64,000 nucleotides of DNA from the NCBI GenBank assembly GCA_963676455.1, contig OY781113.1, positions 1,550,001-1,614,000 of the forward strand. Direction: 5' to 3'. A model generated the notes under the pieces. It was not told the origin of the DNA, made no database searches, and worked only from the letters and a program-made list of their open reading frames with translations. The stretch is from Draconibacterium sp963676455 (GTDB lineage: Bacteria > Bacteroidota > Bacteroidia > Bacteroidales > Prolixibacteraceae). Shown one piece after another: positions 56,762 to 64,000 of this stretch. A program made the translations under genes and the position numbers. How positions within the stretch are numbered: the first letter of the stretch is position 1; each line of letters opens with the position of its first letter.

Positions 56762-56774
56762 AAAAACTGTTGGC

Positions 56775-57390
56775 AATCGAGTGGGAAGCCGCTAGGCTAA
56801 AAGCCTAGCGGAGAACCCCTCACACCACCGTACGTACGCGAGCTACGCTCCTTCCTTTCGCTTTGCTCAGGAACATATATGGCGGTTCGCCAAGTATCAG
56901 CATTCCGCTCTTTTCACCGAAATACCTTCTGCCCTTGTTTAAAATAAGGCTAGACTGGGTCACCCCAAGAGCTTCCTTATCGAATTACAGGCAAACTTAA
57001 CGTTCAGCCCTTCCCTGACTTGTGAGACCTCCGCAGCTAATGCGGCTCGTTACTGTCAGGTACTATGGCTTCTGCTGACTCCCTGACAATCCGCCAGTTG
57101 GCGGATGTCAGGGCCTCCCCAGGTAAGAGCATCCTCCTTCCTCCAATCCCTGCTGAATCTACTTAATAAACACTATCCTTTTCAGGCTTTTGGACGTCAC
57201 AATGATGTGCTTGCTCATCCGGTTTATCAAGCCTCGTATCCAGTTTCTGTTCGTCAGTACCGGAGTTTGTAGTCTCGCTTCCTTCACTCCTAACCTCACG
57301 ATTAACGAGCTTGCGACTTACTAACGGTTCGAAGCGTTACCTCCGCCCGTAAGGGACTTGCACCCTCTGGAAATTTTTCATGCTTCACAC
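56775..57390 (-). mobile_element. ORF-less group II intron
   Basis: Read on the minus strand it starts GTGTGAAGCATG with the domain I blocks AGAGGGTGCAAGTCCCTTAC and GATGAGCAAGCACATCATTG. It ends with domain V (CGAACCGCC ... GTACGTACGGTGGTGTGAGG), a domain VI hairpin (CCGCTAGGC/GCCTAGCGG) and CCCACTCGAT, an AY 3' end. Only about 616 bases are present, so the reverse transcriptase normally in domain IV is absent. The tip of domain V appears expanded. It lies just after the TIR operon, within GTTGGCA-containing junction DNA. Boundaries are approximate. Confidence 0.75.
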
Positions 57391-57603
57391 TACTATTTAA
57401 CACCGAAAATTTGTATTTTTAACATTTTTCCAGAGCTTTCAGTAGTGTGTGCACATGCTCATGCTGGGCACACACAAATTGTAAATTGCATTGCGGGGTT
57501 GGTGGTGTGTCGTACGCTGGATTCTCGCAACATCGTTCCGTCCTGCCGGACAGAAACGAGCTCCGAAATCCGCAACGACAACTTACAAGTGACCGTTATG
57601 GGC
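57391..57603. other. Junction DNA between the intron and IS110 copy B
   Basis: About 210 non-coding bases forming the exon side of the intron. They end with GACCGTTATGGGCAATT, a motif I recall from intergenic repeats of other Bacteroidota accessory arrays. No gene supported. Confidence 0.45.
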
Positions 57604-57687
57604 AATTCCCCACATAAGAACCTCCGAAATAGATTTAGGCTGAAGTTATCTATTCCTCCAGCCCTGATTAAATCCTTTTGCTAACGT
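57593..57687. repeat. Palindromic junction repeat, copy 3
   Basis: Nearly identical to copy 1 from AATTCCCCACATAAG onward, including AATAGAT/ATCTATT and the terminal GCTAACGT, but with ACCGTTATGGGC at its left end instead of ACGTTAGTC. Confidence 0.6.
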
Positions 57688-57795
57688 AGTAGGGAGCCCT
57701 GATTAAAAGTCTTGCTATATTTGGAACAGGCTCTTTGTGTAACCGATTTTTAAAATGGTGCTTTTAAAGCCCGTGCGTAATTCTGGTTGAAATGT

Positions 57796-57919
57796 AAAAA
57801 GCCCCTGAAGAGCATTTCAAGGGCCTGTTGATAAATCCAGTGGTGGCACTGACGATTAATGCCAGCGACCCCGTTCAGAATATTTTTCGACTCAAAGATA
57901 CATTTCCTTAGGGCTTTTT
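57796..57919 (+). ncRNA. Candidate IS110 bridge (seek) RNA, copy B
   Basis: Equivalent of 46669-46792: outer pairing AAAAAGCCC (57796-57804)/AGGGCTTTTT (57910-57919). Apparently identical to copy A over this interval, so both copies would carry the same guide. Confidence 0.45.
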
Positions 57920-57938
57920 ACTCATTAATTCTAAAATT

Positions 57939-59318
57939 ATGGCAAGGAAAAAGAAAATTGAAATGGACATCGTCAACCATTATGCAGCAGGAATCGATGT
58001 GGGGAGCAAGTCTCATTTTGTTGCAGTAGGGCAGGCCCTGGACGATGTAAAAGAATTTGGCGTATATGCCGAGGATTTGATTGAACTATGCCAATGGTTG
58101 TTGTCATTCGGAATCACAACGGTAGCAATGGAATCGACAGGTGACTATTGGCAAAACCTCTATGTAGAATTGCAAAAACATGGCATTGAAGTAATCCTGT
58201 GCAATGGAAAATTTACAAAACATGCCAAAGGGAAAAAGACCGATGTAAAAGACAGTCGATGGATTCAGAAACTACATTCACTGGGATTATTATCTGGTAG
58301 CTTTTTGCCTGACAAAACCACTGAAATACTCCGCACTTATTGCCGTCAAAGAGCAAATTGGATCGATCTGGCAGCAAGCGCATCTCATAAAATGCAGAAG
58401 TACTTAAAACTTCTGAACTTTCGATTGGATGTTGTCGTAAATGATGTGTGTGGACTTACAGGTCTGAACATTATCCAGGACATTTGCAATGGAAACCTCG
58501 ACCCATTTTTATTAGCAGAACACAGACATTACAATTGCAGGAAACCAAAACAGGAAATAGCAAAAGCACTACATGGAAACAACCGCGAGGATTACCTGTT
58601 TGGCCTCAGACAAGAGTTCGACAGCTACAGGTTTTTCCAAAGAAAAATGAAAGCATGCGACAAAGAAATTGAGCGGCTAATCAAAAATGAAATAAAAAAG
58701 TCACCCGAAAAGAAAAAACTTAAAACCACTGAAAAACCATACAAGAAAATCAACAAAAATGCCGTTGACATTAAGAATTTTAACCAAATTGCTTTCCAGT
58801 ACTTTGGGGGAACCGACTTAATGGCTGTTGAAGGAGTAAGCCATGCTACGGTTATGGCAATAATGAGCGAAATAGGAATCGATGGTTTTAAAAAGTTTAA
58901 ATCCGCAAAACAGTTTTGTTCCTGGTTACGGCTGGCCCCAAACAATAAAATATCAGGAGGGAGAATCCTGAGCAACAAAATCCCAAAAGGAAGCAACCGG
59001 CTGAAAATAGCATTACGTCATTCTGCGAATGCTATTGGAAATTTAAAAGATACACACCTGTCTGACTTTTTTCGCAGAATAGCTTTCCGAAAAGGAAGAC
59101 AGTCGGCAGTTTCTGCCACCGCCAGAAAACTGGCAACAATTATCTGGACAATGATTGTAAAAAATGTACCCTATAATCCTCCCTCCCAATACCTGTTCCT
59201 CGACCAAAAAAGAAAGATGGGAATAGCAAAAAGAATTAAAAAACAAATCGCTAAATTTGACATAAAACCCAATGAAATTGGACTTGGTAACTCATTGAGC
59301 CCCAACTACAATTTTTAA
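57939..59318 (+). CDS. IS110-family transposase (DEDD), copy B
   Basis: A 459-residue copy of the enzyme at 46812-48191, differing by one residue (Asn for Asp in VDIKNFNQ). All DEDD and C-terminal serine-region motifs are intact. The very low divergence implies a recent transposition, segmental duplication or gene conversion. Confidence 0.96.
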   Translation: MARKKKIEMDIVNHYAAGIDVGSKSHFVAVGQALDDVKEFGVYAEDLIELCQWLLSFGITTVAMESTGDYWQNLYVELQKHGIEVILCNGKFTKHAKGKKTDVKDSRWIQKLHSLGLLSGSFLPDKTTEILRTYCRQRANWIDLAASASHKMQKYLKLLNFRLDVVVNDVCGLTGLNIIQDICNGNLDPFLLAEHRHYNCRKPKQEIAKALHGNNREDYLFGLRQEFDSYRFFQRKMKACDKEIERLIKNEIKKSPEKKKLKTTEKPYKKINKNAVDIKNFNQIAFQYFGGTDLMAVEGVSHATVMAIMSEIGIDGFKKFKSAKQFCSWLRLAPNNKISGGRILSNKIPKGSNRLKIALRHSANAIGNLKDTHLSDFFRRIAFRKGRQSAVSATARKLATIIWTMIVKNVPYNPPSQYLFLDQKRKMGIAKRIKKQIAKFDIKPNEIGLGNSLSPNYNF

Positions 59319-59435
59319 CGTTAGTCAGAAGTTGAAAAAGACCATGTGATTTAACAATAATACATGACTGACAAGGATAATCTTATATCTAGCTATATAT
59401 ATTGAGAAACAGAAAACTGAAACTAAATATTAATA

Positions 59436-59891
59436 ATGAAAAGAATTTTGAATAAACTGACAAGTATAATAGTTTTAGCAGTATTTGTTTTAGTCGGGTG
59501 TGAAAAAGACCAAGACAAAGCAGCCGACAAATTTATTGGGACATATACATATACTTTATCGACAATGCACTTTTATGAGAATGGAGAAATGACAATATCC
59601 AAAATCTCTGCGAATAAAATATCAATTTCAAAATTAGATGAGATATCAATTACAGATGATATTCCAAGAATGTATACTGTAAATGGAGACTCTATATTAA
59701 GTGATGTAGATAATGAATTTAGGTTTTTACTTCCTGATGGTTATACCTGGGAGATATATGCAGAAAATTCGACTGGGATAATAAGCGGTAAGAAATTAGA
59801 GATAAATGGAATTATGACAAGCGAAGACGTTTCAACATTGACAAAAGAGAGAATAACATTAGATTTTTCAATTAATGCATCAAAGAAGTAA
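59436..59891 (+). CDS. Small lipoprotein of unknown function
   Basis: A 151-residue protein with a lipobox (VFVLVGC, Cys22) and a beta-rich mature part that resembles lipocalin-like single-domain lipoproteins only loosely (FIGTYTYTLS). Family not recognised. It is a single-gene unit between the IS110 copy B right end and the hairpin repeat copy 3. Confidence 0.6.
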   Translation: MKRILNKLTSIIVLAVFVLVGCEKDQDKAADKFIGTYTYTLSTMHFYENGEMTISKISANKISISKLDEISITDDIPRMYTVNGDSILSDVDNEFRFLLPDGYTWEIYAENSTGIISGKKLEINGIMTSEDVSTLTKERITLDFSINASKK

Positions 59892-59973
59892 TTTAGACTG
59901 ATTGATAACTATTTTGTATTTCTAATATTTGATTATAGGTATTATGATATTGATATATAAAGAAAACCAGCCC

Positions 59974-60348
59974 ATAACAATTAAGCGTTCTGATGGCATG
60001 CAATGCCCAGTCAGAACCGGGTGTTGACGGAACCGGGTTTGAAACGGGGACGTATACTATGGGTTTTTCGATATCCGGGATGGTTGTTTTCCGGGGGATG
60101 GTTGTTTACCTGCTTTTGCTTTCAGGTCTGGTCGGAGCCTGTTTTTCATTCTTAAGTGTTATTTCCAGCCTTCTTTTTCCAGTCAGATTCCCAATGTATC
60201 TACTGACTTCTCACAATTGGGCAAAGCTCCGCCCGGTCCCTGTGTCAGGACTTTTTTACAAGGTTAATCAGCAGGTTTAAGAAAGAAGCATTCATCGGTG
60301 GTGGTCCGCGCTGATGAAAGCGCCAGATGGTCACCAGCTTTCCTTTGC
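59974..60348 (+). repeat. ATAACAATTAAG hairpin repeat, copy 3
   Basis: Hairpin GTTCTGA (59987-59993)/TCAGAAC (60011-60017) with inner GGCAT/ATGCC. Nearly identical over 375 bases to 61889-62266. It lies where the terminal (origin) end of an IS91-like element would be, downstream of the transposase fragment read on the minus strand. Confidence 0.85.
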
Positions 60349-60493
60349 GGCATACCGGGCAAAGCAAATGCACATCGGTGCCTTCGGGCAGGTCGGGTTT
60401 GCCCAATTCCTGTTGCAGCAGTTCCACACACACTTTTTTGAGTGTACTGCTTAGTATCCCGTAATGCCGGATGCGGGTAAAACCACGCGGCAA
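60245..60493 (-). pseudogene. IS91-family transposase, C-terminal fragment
   Basis: The minus-strand frame starts PRGFTRIRHYGILSS and continues with a CxxC pair (LLCPVCRKGKLVTIWRF), the C-terminal pattern of IS91-type Y2 transposases. The N-terminal zinc and catalytic tyrosine parts are missing. It joins the IS110 fragment at about 60495-60507. Confidence 0.65.
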
Positions 60494-60506
60494 AATGTTT
60501 CATACA

Positions 60507-60662
60507 CCCGTCCCTCCCAATACCTGTTCCCAGACCAAAAAAGAAAGATGGGAATAGCAAAAAGAATTAAAAAACAAATCGCTAAATTTGACATAAAACC
60601 CAATGAAATTGGACTTGGTAACTCACTGAGCCCCAACTACAATTTTTAACGTTAGTCAGAAT
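60507..60662 (+). pseudogene. IS110 3' fragment, solo right end
   Basis: Encodes the last 46 or so residues of the transposase (from PSQYLF onwards), identical to the intact copies apart from a Leu-Asp to Pro-Asp change, then AACGTTAGTCAGAAT. It directly precedes the next gene. Confidence 0.85.
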
Positions 60663-60691
60663 TTTAAAAACCAGAAACAACTACTTTAGAA

Positions 60692-61318
60692 ATGTATAAA
60701 AACATCATACTTAGATTAGTCCTTTTACTTGGATTATTATTCGGTTCAGATTCTATTTTCTGTCAAGAGCTACATTTTGATAAGAAAACAAAAGACGAAA
60801 TATTATTATTCGAGAAAACAAATAGCGGTGTTTTAACAGATTCAATTGCAAGTTTTGGAATTCTGAAAAATCCTCAATTTGATATTTACACATTAGTTCA
60901 AACAAAAGTTTTGATATTTAAACGGCTAGAGGATAAATTCTATCCGCAATTGCACACGTGGTACTATTTTGATTTAAAAACCGAAAAGCTAAAAGCAATT
61001 TCATATAATTGGGGATTATTCAACCCCAGTTTTAATCCAAGAAAAGAAAGAGAGAAACTAATTGAATTAACCAAAAGAGAAAAAGAGTTCACTCAAAAAT
61101 ATAAGAAACTAAAAAAAGAACTAAAACAAGAATTTGGGAAACCATCAAAATCAGAGACCATTGCAAACAACACTAATTCATTAATAGAGAGTGTTTATTG
61201 GGAAGATGATGAGAAAATTATCAATTTATCCATGAGATTTGATAGAAAACTTCAAGAAATTCCGGGAGTTACAATAACCAGTGATTTTCATATTTCTTCA
61301 ATGGTGACCTTTAAATAA
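60692..61318 (+). CDS. Secreted protein of unknown function
   Basis: A 208-residue protein with a signal peptide (LRLVLLLGLLFGSDSIFCQ). The mature part has a charged helical central segment (REKEFTQKYKKLKKELKQEF) flanked by beta-type sequence. Family not recognised. It begins about 30 bases after an IS110 right end and is followed by another small gene. Confidence 0.6.
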   Translation: MYKNIILRLVLLLGLLFGSDSIFCQELHFDKKTKDEILLFEKTNSGVLTDSIASFGILKNPQFDIYTLVQTKVLIFKRLEDKFYPQLHTWYYFDLKTEKLKAISYNWGLFNPSFNPRKEREKLIELTKREKEFTQKYKKLKKELKQEFGKPSKSETIANNTNSLIESVYWEDDEKIINLSMRFDRKLQEIPGVTITSDFHISSMVTFK

Positions 61319-61397
61319 AGAAACTGACAATAAATACAAATAGATAGTTGAGATTTTATAATTATTATTTCAAATATGTTTCGATGAATATTTCGAA

Positions 61398-61871
61398 ATG
61401 GATAAAAAAGAATTTTACAATAATCTGATAAAAGCAACAAATACAGTTTACACATTTACAAAGGAAATGGTAATTAATAAACTGCCAGAACATTTTAAGT
61501 TTATTGTTAAAATAAATTCAAATTTTAGAGAAGGTTTAGAGGATTGTGAGGTCACATTTCCTAAAGTAAAGAAGCTGAATCAGACATCAAAACCAATAGA
61601 ATCAGAGGAAGTAGTTGATTTATTGTGGATGGACTATGCAATCCCCGAGTGGATAAATATTCAAGTAGAAAATGCAGATAAGAATTTCACATACTTTTCA
61701 TTGGAATGTTGTGGCAGGTTTTCAAAACTTGAGGATTTTTTATATCACAAGAGTGAAGGATATCCGCCGTTTCATGCATTAAGTCCGCCATTACCACCTG
61801 ACTCTTTAAATGATGATGACGAAGTAATTAAAAAGTTTGACCTTAATTGGAATAAGAATAGAAAATTATGA
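61398..61871 (+). CDS. Cytosolic protein of unknown function
   Basis: A 157-residue protein without signal or membrane segments. Motifs LLWMDYAIPEWINIQVEN and TYFSLECCGRFSKLEDF are distinctive but match no family I recognise; size and acidity recall immunity-type proteins, which is speculation. It lies 79 bases after the secreted-protein gene and before hairpin repeat copy 4. Confidence 0.55.
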   Translation: MDKKEFYNNLIKATNTVYTFTKEMVINKLPEHFKFIVKINSNFREGLEDCEVTFPKVKKLNQTSKPIESEEVVDLLWMDYAIPEWINIQVENADKNFTYFSLECCGRFSKLEDFLYHKSEGYPPFHALSPPLPPDSLNDDDEVIKKFDLNWNKNRKL

Positions 61872-61888
61872 AATAAAAAAAACTGGCT

Positions 61889-62266
61889 ATAACAATTAAG
61901 CGTTCTGATGGCATGCAATGCCCAGTCAGAACCGGGTGTTGACGGAACCGGGTTTGAAACGGGGACGTATACTATGGGTTTTTCGATATCCGGGATGGTT
62001 GTTATCCGGGGGGGGATGGTTGTTTACCTGCTTTTGCTTTCAGGTCTAGTCGGAGCCTGTTTTTCATTCTTAAGTGTTATTTCCAGTCTTCTTTTTCCAG
62101 TCAGATTCCCAATGTATATACTGACTTTTCACAATTGGGCAAAGCTCCGCCCGGTCCCTGTGTCAGGACTTTTTTACGAGGTTAATCAGCAGGTTTAAGA
62201 AAGAAGCTTTCATCGGTGGTGGTCCGCGCTGATGAAAGCGCCAGATGGTCACCAGCTTTCCTTTGC
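61889..62266 (+). repeat. ATAACAATTAAG hairpin repeat, copy 4
   Basis: Near-identical to 59974-60348 with a small insertion in a G-run. Followed by a shortened IS91 fragment: bases equivalent to 60349-60484 are deleted. Confidence 0.85.
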
Positions 62267-62283
62267 CACGCGGTAAAATGTTT

Positions 62284-62444
62284 CATATAACCCTCCCTCC
62301 CAATACCTGTTCCTCGACCAAAAAAGAAAGATGGGAATAGCCAAAAGAATTAAAAAACAAATCGCTAAATTTGACATAAAACCAGATGAAACTGGACTGG
62401 GTAACTCACTGAGCCCCAATTATAATTTTTGACGTTAGTCAGAA
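62284..62444 (+). pseudogene. IS110 3' fragment, solo right end
   Basis: Codes for the C-terminal residues of the transposase with Asp-Glu-Thr changes (KPDETGLG) and ends GACGTTAGTCAGAAT. It precedes the oxidoreductase gene by 40 bases. Confidence 0.8.
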
Positions 62445-62483
62445 TTAAAAAATATACATTATAACTAATAAAATACAAGAAAA

Positions 62484-63749
62484 ATGAAAGAAACAAAGAA
62501 AATACTCGTATTGGGTTGCAATTTTGCTGGACTTACAGTCTCACGCTACCTACACGAGGAATTGGAGAAAGCAGCTGAAATCACAGTAATTGACCGAAAA
62601 AATTACATCAATTTTATTCCAAATATTCCTATTGAGGTCTTTAATAATCACAACCCAGCGGACACTATGGAATTTCCATTTCAAAAACATTTAAAATCTG
62701 ATGGCAGTTCTTTTATCCAGGCAGAAGTTGAGAATATTGATGCTGATAATAAAACGGTGTATTTTACACCAAATGAAAGAGAAGGTTCTGCTCAGGAATC
62801 AATAACCTATGATTATTTAGTTATTGCTATCGGTTGTAAACTAGCTTTTGATGAAATTGAAGGGTTTGCCGAATTTGGTCATACTTTCTCAGATACATTT
62901 TATGGAAACAAAGTCCGCAATTATTTACATAATGAATACAAAGGTGGGCACATTGCAATTGGCTCTGACAGATTTATTCAAGGTCAAAGTCCTAAACTTC
63001 CGAAAATGCCAACGGCATTAGCTGCGTGCGAAGGACCAACAGTTGAACTTGCGTTTTCATTAGCAGATTGGTTAGAAAAAAATAAAAAAGGAAACGCAAA
63101 AAACATCACCCTTTTTACACCAGGTGAAGTTATAGCAGAAGATGCAGGTGAAAGGATTTTAGGTCAATTATTACCTATGGTTTCAGGAATGGGTTATGGC
63201 TACAAAAAAGGAACGGTTGGTATAAAAAGATTAACAAAAGATGCTATAGAGTTTAACGACGGAACAAGTTTAGAGGCTGAAATGAAAATAATTTTTCCTA
63301 ATTGGGAACCTCACAGTTTTATGAAAGGACTTCCGTTTGTGGATGACCAAGGTTTTGTAGTAACTGATTTACATATGAGAAATCCTGATTATCCAGAAAT
63401 ATTTGCGGTTGGAGACGCAGCGGCAGTTACAATTCCTAAATTAGGTTCATTGGGGCATACAGAGTGTGAAATAGCTTCTAAAGTAATTGCTAAAGACATA
63501 TTGGGGAATACTGAAGAAATAAAACCTTTACATCAAATGGTTATATGTTTTGGCGATTTGGGAAATCACAAGGGTTTTTATATGCACACGGATGAATGGT
63601 ATGGAGGAAATACAAGTATCTTAAAAATGGGATATACCCCATATATTTTAAAAATGGGTTTCAAAACAATGTATGAAACATTAGGTGGAAAAATTCCAAG
63701 TTGGGGAATGCCAATTTCTGAAATTGTTGGCGACCATACTATTATATAG
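62484..63749 (+). CDS. FAD-dependent oxidoreductase, sulfide:quinone-oxidoreductase/NDH-2-like
   Basis: A 421-residue flavoprotein. An N-terminal dinucleotide-binding motif ILVLGCNFAGLTVSRYL (Cys and Asn replace the usual GxGxxG glycines), YDYLVIAIGCK near 112-122, and the C-terminal FAD motif EIFAVGDAAAVTIPKLGSL. Cysteines near residues 118 and 190 (AACEGPTVEL) could be the redox pair expected of sulfide:quinone reductases, and a membrane-association C-terminus is possible. Substrate is uncertain. It is the last gene of the accessory array, after a solo IS110 end. Confidence 0.75.
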   Translation: MKETKKILVLGCNFAGLTVSRYLHEELEKAAEITVIDRKNYINFIPNIPIEVFNNHNPADTMEFPFQKHLKSDGSSFIQAEVENIDADNKTVYFTPNEREGSAQESITYDYLVIAIGCKLAFDEIEGFAEFGHTFSDTFYGNKVRNYLHNEYKGGHIAIGSDRFIQGQSPKLPKMPTALAACEGPTVELAFSLADWLEKNKKGNAKNITLFTPGEVIAEDAGERILGQLLPMVSGMGYGYKKGTVGIKRLTKDAIEFNDGTSLEAEMKIIFPNWEPHSFMKGLPFVDDQGFVVTDLHMRNPDYPEIFAVGDAAAVTIPKLGSLGHTECEIASKVIAKDILGNTEEIKPLHQMVICFGDLGNHKGFYMHTDEWYGGNTSILKMGYTPYILKMGFKTMYETLGGKIPSWGMPISEIVGDHTII

Positions 63750-63763
63750 CGTATCAAAAAGAA

Positions 63764-64000
63764 AATAAGAGAGTAGGTAAAGGGGAGTTTCACCCCTAAA
63801 CCTCTCTCAGAACCGTACGTGAACCTCTCGATTCATACGGCTCTTATTATGCAGTCAATTTTCAGGTTAATTGATAACCTAAAACCCAGTGATAAATAAA
63901 TTTGGATACCGGTTGTACACCCATCTCAACCATTTCACTGCTTTTACCTTGCTTCGTTTGAAACGTTTGTATTTGTTCAGTATCCATTTTATCATTCGAT
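63764..64000 (-). mobile_element. Group II intron, 3' part (continues beyond the window)
   Basis: On the minus strand: the end of the intron-encoded protein, then a 34-base domain V (complement of 63809-63842, GAGCCGTATG ... CGTACGGTTC), a domain VI hairpin AGGGG/CCCCT (63780-63796) and CCTACTCTC near the 3' end. It is a different intron from the one at 56775-57390. The 3' boundary is approximate. Confidence 0.8.
63879..64000 (-). CDS. Group II intron reverse transcriptase/maturase, C-terminal end (partial)
   Basis: The frame from the window edge to the stop complementary to 63879-63881 reads RMIKWILNKYKRFKRSKVKA, then WLRWVYNRYPNLFITGF, typical of the basic C-terminus of intron-encoded proteins. 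Most of the gene lies outside the window. The adjacent domain V and VI confirm the identity. Confidence 0.75.
   Translation of the reverse strand, partial: RMIKWILNKYKRFKRSKVKAVKWLRWVYNRYPNLFITGF

Larger units (their letters stand above)
57604..59330 (+). mobile_element. IS110-family insertion sequence, copy B
   Basis: Near-identical to 46477-48203 over 1727 bp without indels; a few substitutions only. Includes the leader RNA region, transposase and right end. Together with copy A it brackets the SH3, lipoprotein, CPBP, DUF6266 and TIR genes. Confidence 0.88.
59892..60691. other. Composite junction with IS91 and IS110 fragments
   Basis: Consists in order of hairpin repeat copy 3 (59974-60348), an IS91-like transposase C-terminal fragment on the minus strand (60245-60493) and the last 155 bases of the IS110 element (60507-60662). 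The same three-part chimera recurs at 61889-62444 with a 135-bp deletion. Open frames here are fragments, not genes. Confidence 0.75.
61872..62483. other. Second composite IS91/IS110 junction
   Basis: Hairpin repeat copy 4, a truncated IS91-like fragment (about 62160-62284 on the minus strand) and an IS110 3' fragment (62284-62444). Same architecture as 59974-60662. No gene supported. Confidence 0.75.

Noticed and set aside
59993..60280. Open frame beginning MACNAQSEPGVDG, recurring at 61908-62198
   Set aside because: It translates the mobile hairpin repeat; the first codons cover the GGCAT/ATGCC hairpin, the two copies differ by an indel that shifts the reading frame in part, and related copies at 49325 and 51918 do not keep it. 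Not a gene.
60464..60649. 61-codon frame ending in the IS110 C-terminus
   Set aside because: A chance in-frame fusion of the IS91-like fragment to the IS110 3' fragment; no promoter or domain of its own.

Overview
The window reads as the chromosome of an anaerobic or marine-type Bacteroidota, probably of the Bacteroidales/Marinilabiliales lineage. Evidence is the SusC/SusD pair under ECF-sigma and FecR control, TAnnTTTG-type -7 promoter motifs, DUF6266 and DUF4831 proteins, a LytTR/LytS-type regulator pair, AT-rich intergenic DNA and few Shine-Dalgarno sites. The assignment is inferred from gene families; there is no rRNA in the window.

Layout: (1) 1-12.4 kb, minus strand: a polysaccharide utilisation locus in the order ECF sigma, FecR anti-sigma, STN-domain SusC, SusD, GH78 alpha-L-rhamnosidase, sialate O-acetylesterase-type esterase, and an unrecognised exported TIM-barrel-like protein cut by the window edge. 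It probably captures and trims an acetylated, rhamnose-containing glycan. (2) 12.97-23.53 kb: a 10.6-kb integrative element in the 3' half of tRNA-Val(TAC). It is bounded by a 99-bp repeat and has a tyrosine recombinase split by a frameshift at an A9 run, matching paired integrase arm-type motifs at both ends, a candidate defence cluster (membrane protein, ImmA/IrrE peptidase, beta-family protein, sce7726-like nuclease), an SF2-helicase-like protein, a ParB-like protein and several unknowns. (3) 23.6-46.3 kb: ordinary core genes (folC, PhoH/PIN, LytTR/LytS, PAP2, mtaB, inositol monophosphatase, glycosyltransferase, thioesterase, K+ channel, a TPP-riboswitch-controlled TonB receptor, pepD, POT transporter, DUF4831, nnr, an esterase and a GH43-like glycosidase).

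(4) 46.3-63.8 kb: a patchwork accessory region in which single genes or small operons (SH3-like protein, lipoproteins, CPBP protease, DUF6266 protein, TIR genes, FAD oxidoreductase) are separated by recurring non-coding junctions. These junctions carry palindromic GTTRGC/GCTAAC-bounded repeats, a hairpin repeat starting ATAACAATTAAG, IS91-like transposase fragments and solo right ends of an IS110-family element. Two nearly identical full IS110 copies (46.5-48.2 and 57.6-59.3 kb), an apparently ORF-less group II intron (56.8-57.4 kb) and the 3' end of a second group II intron (63.8-64.0 kb) sit in the same region. The whole looks like an integron-like or transposon-assembled cassette array without a visible integron integrase.

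Most notable candidate system: the three-gene operon at 54114-56761, encoding a TIR protein with an unknown beta-rich C-terminus, a ThsB-like TIR protein, and a four-helix DUF4231/SLATT-type membrane protein. It has the logic of a Thoeris-like nucleotide-signalling defence system, but with a membrane-pore effector in place of the ThsA proteins I know. This function is inferred from domains and context only.
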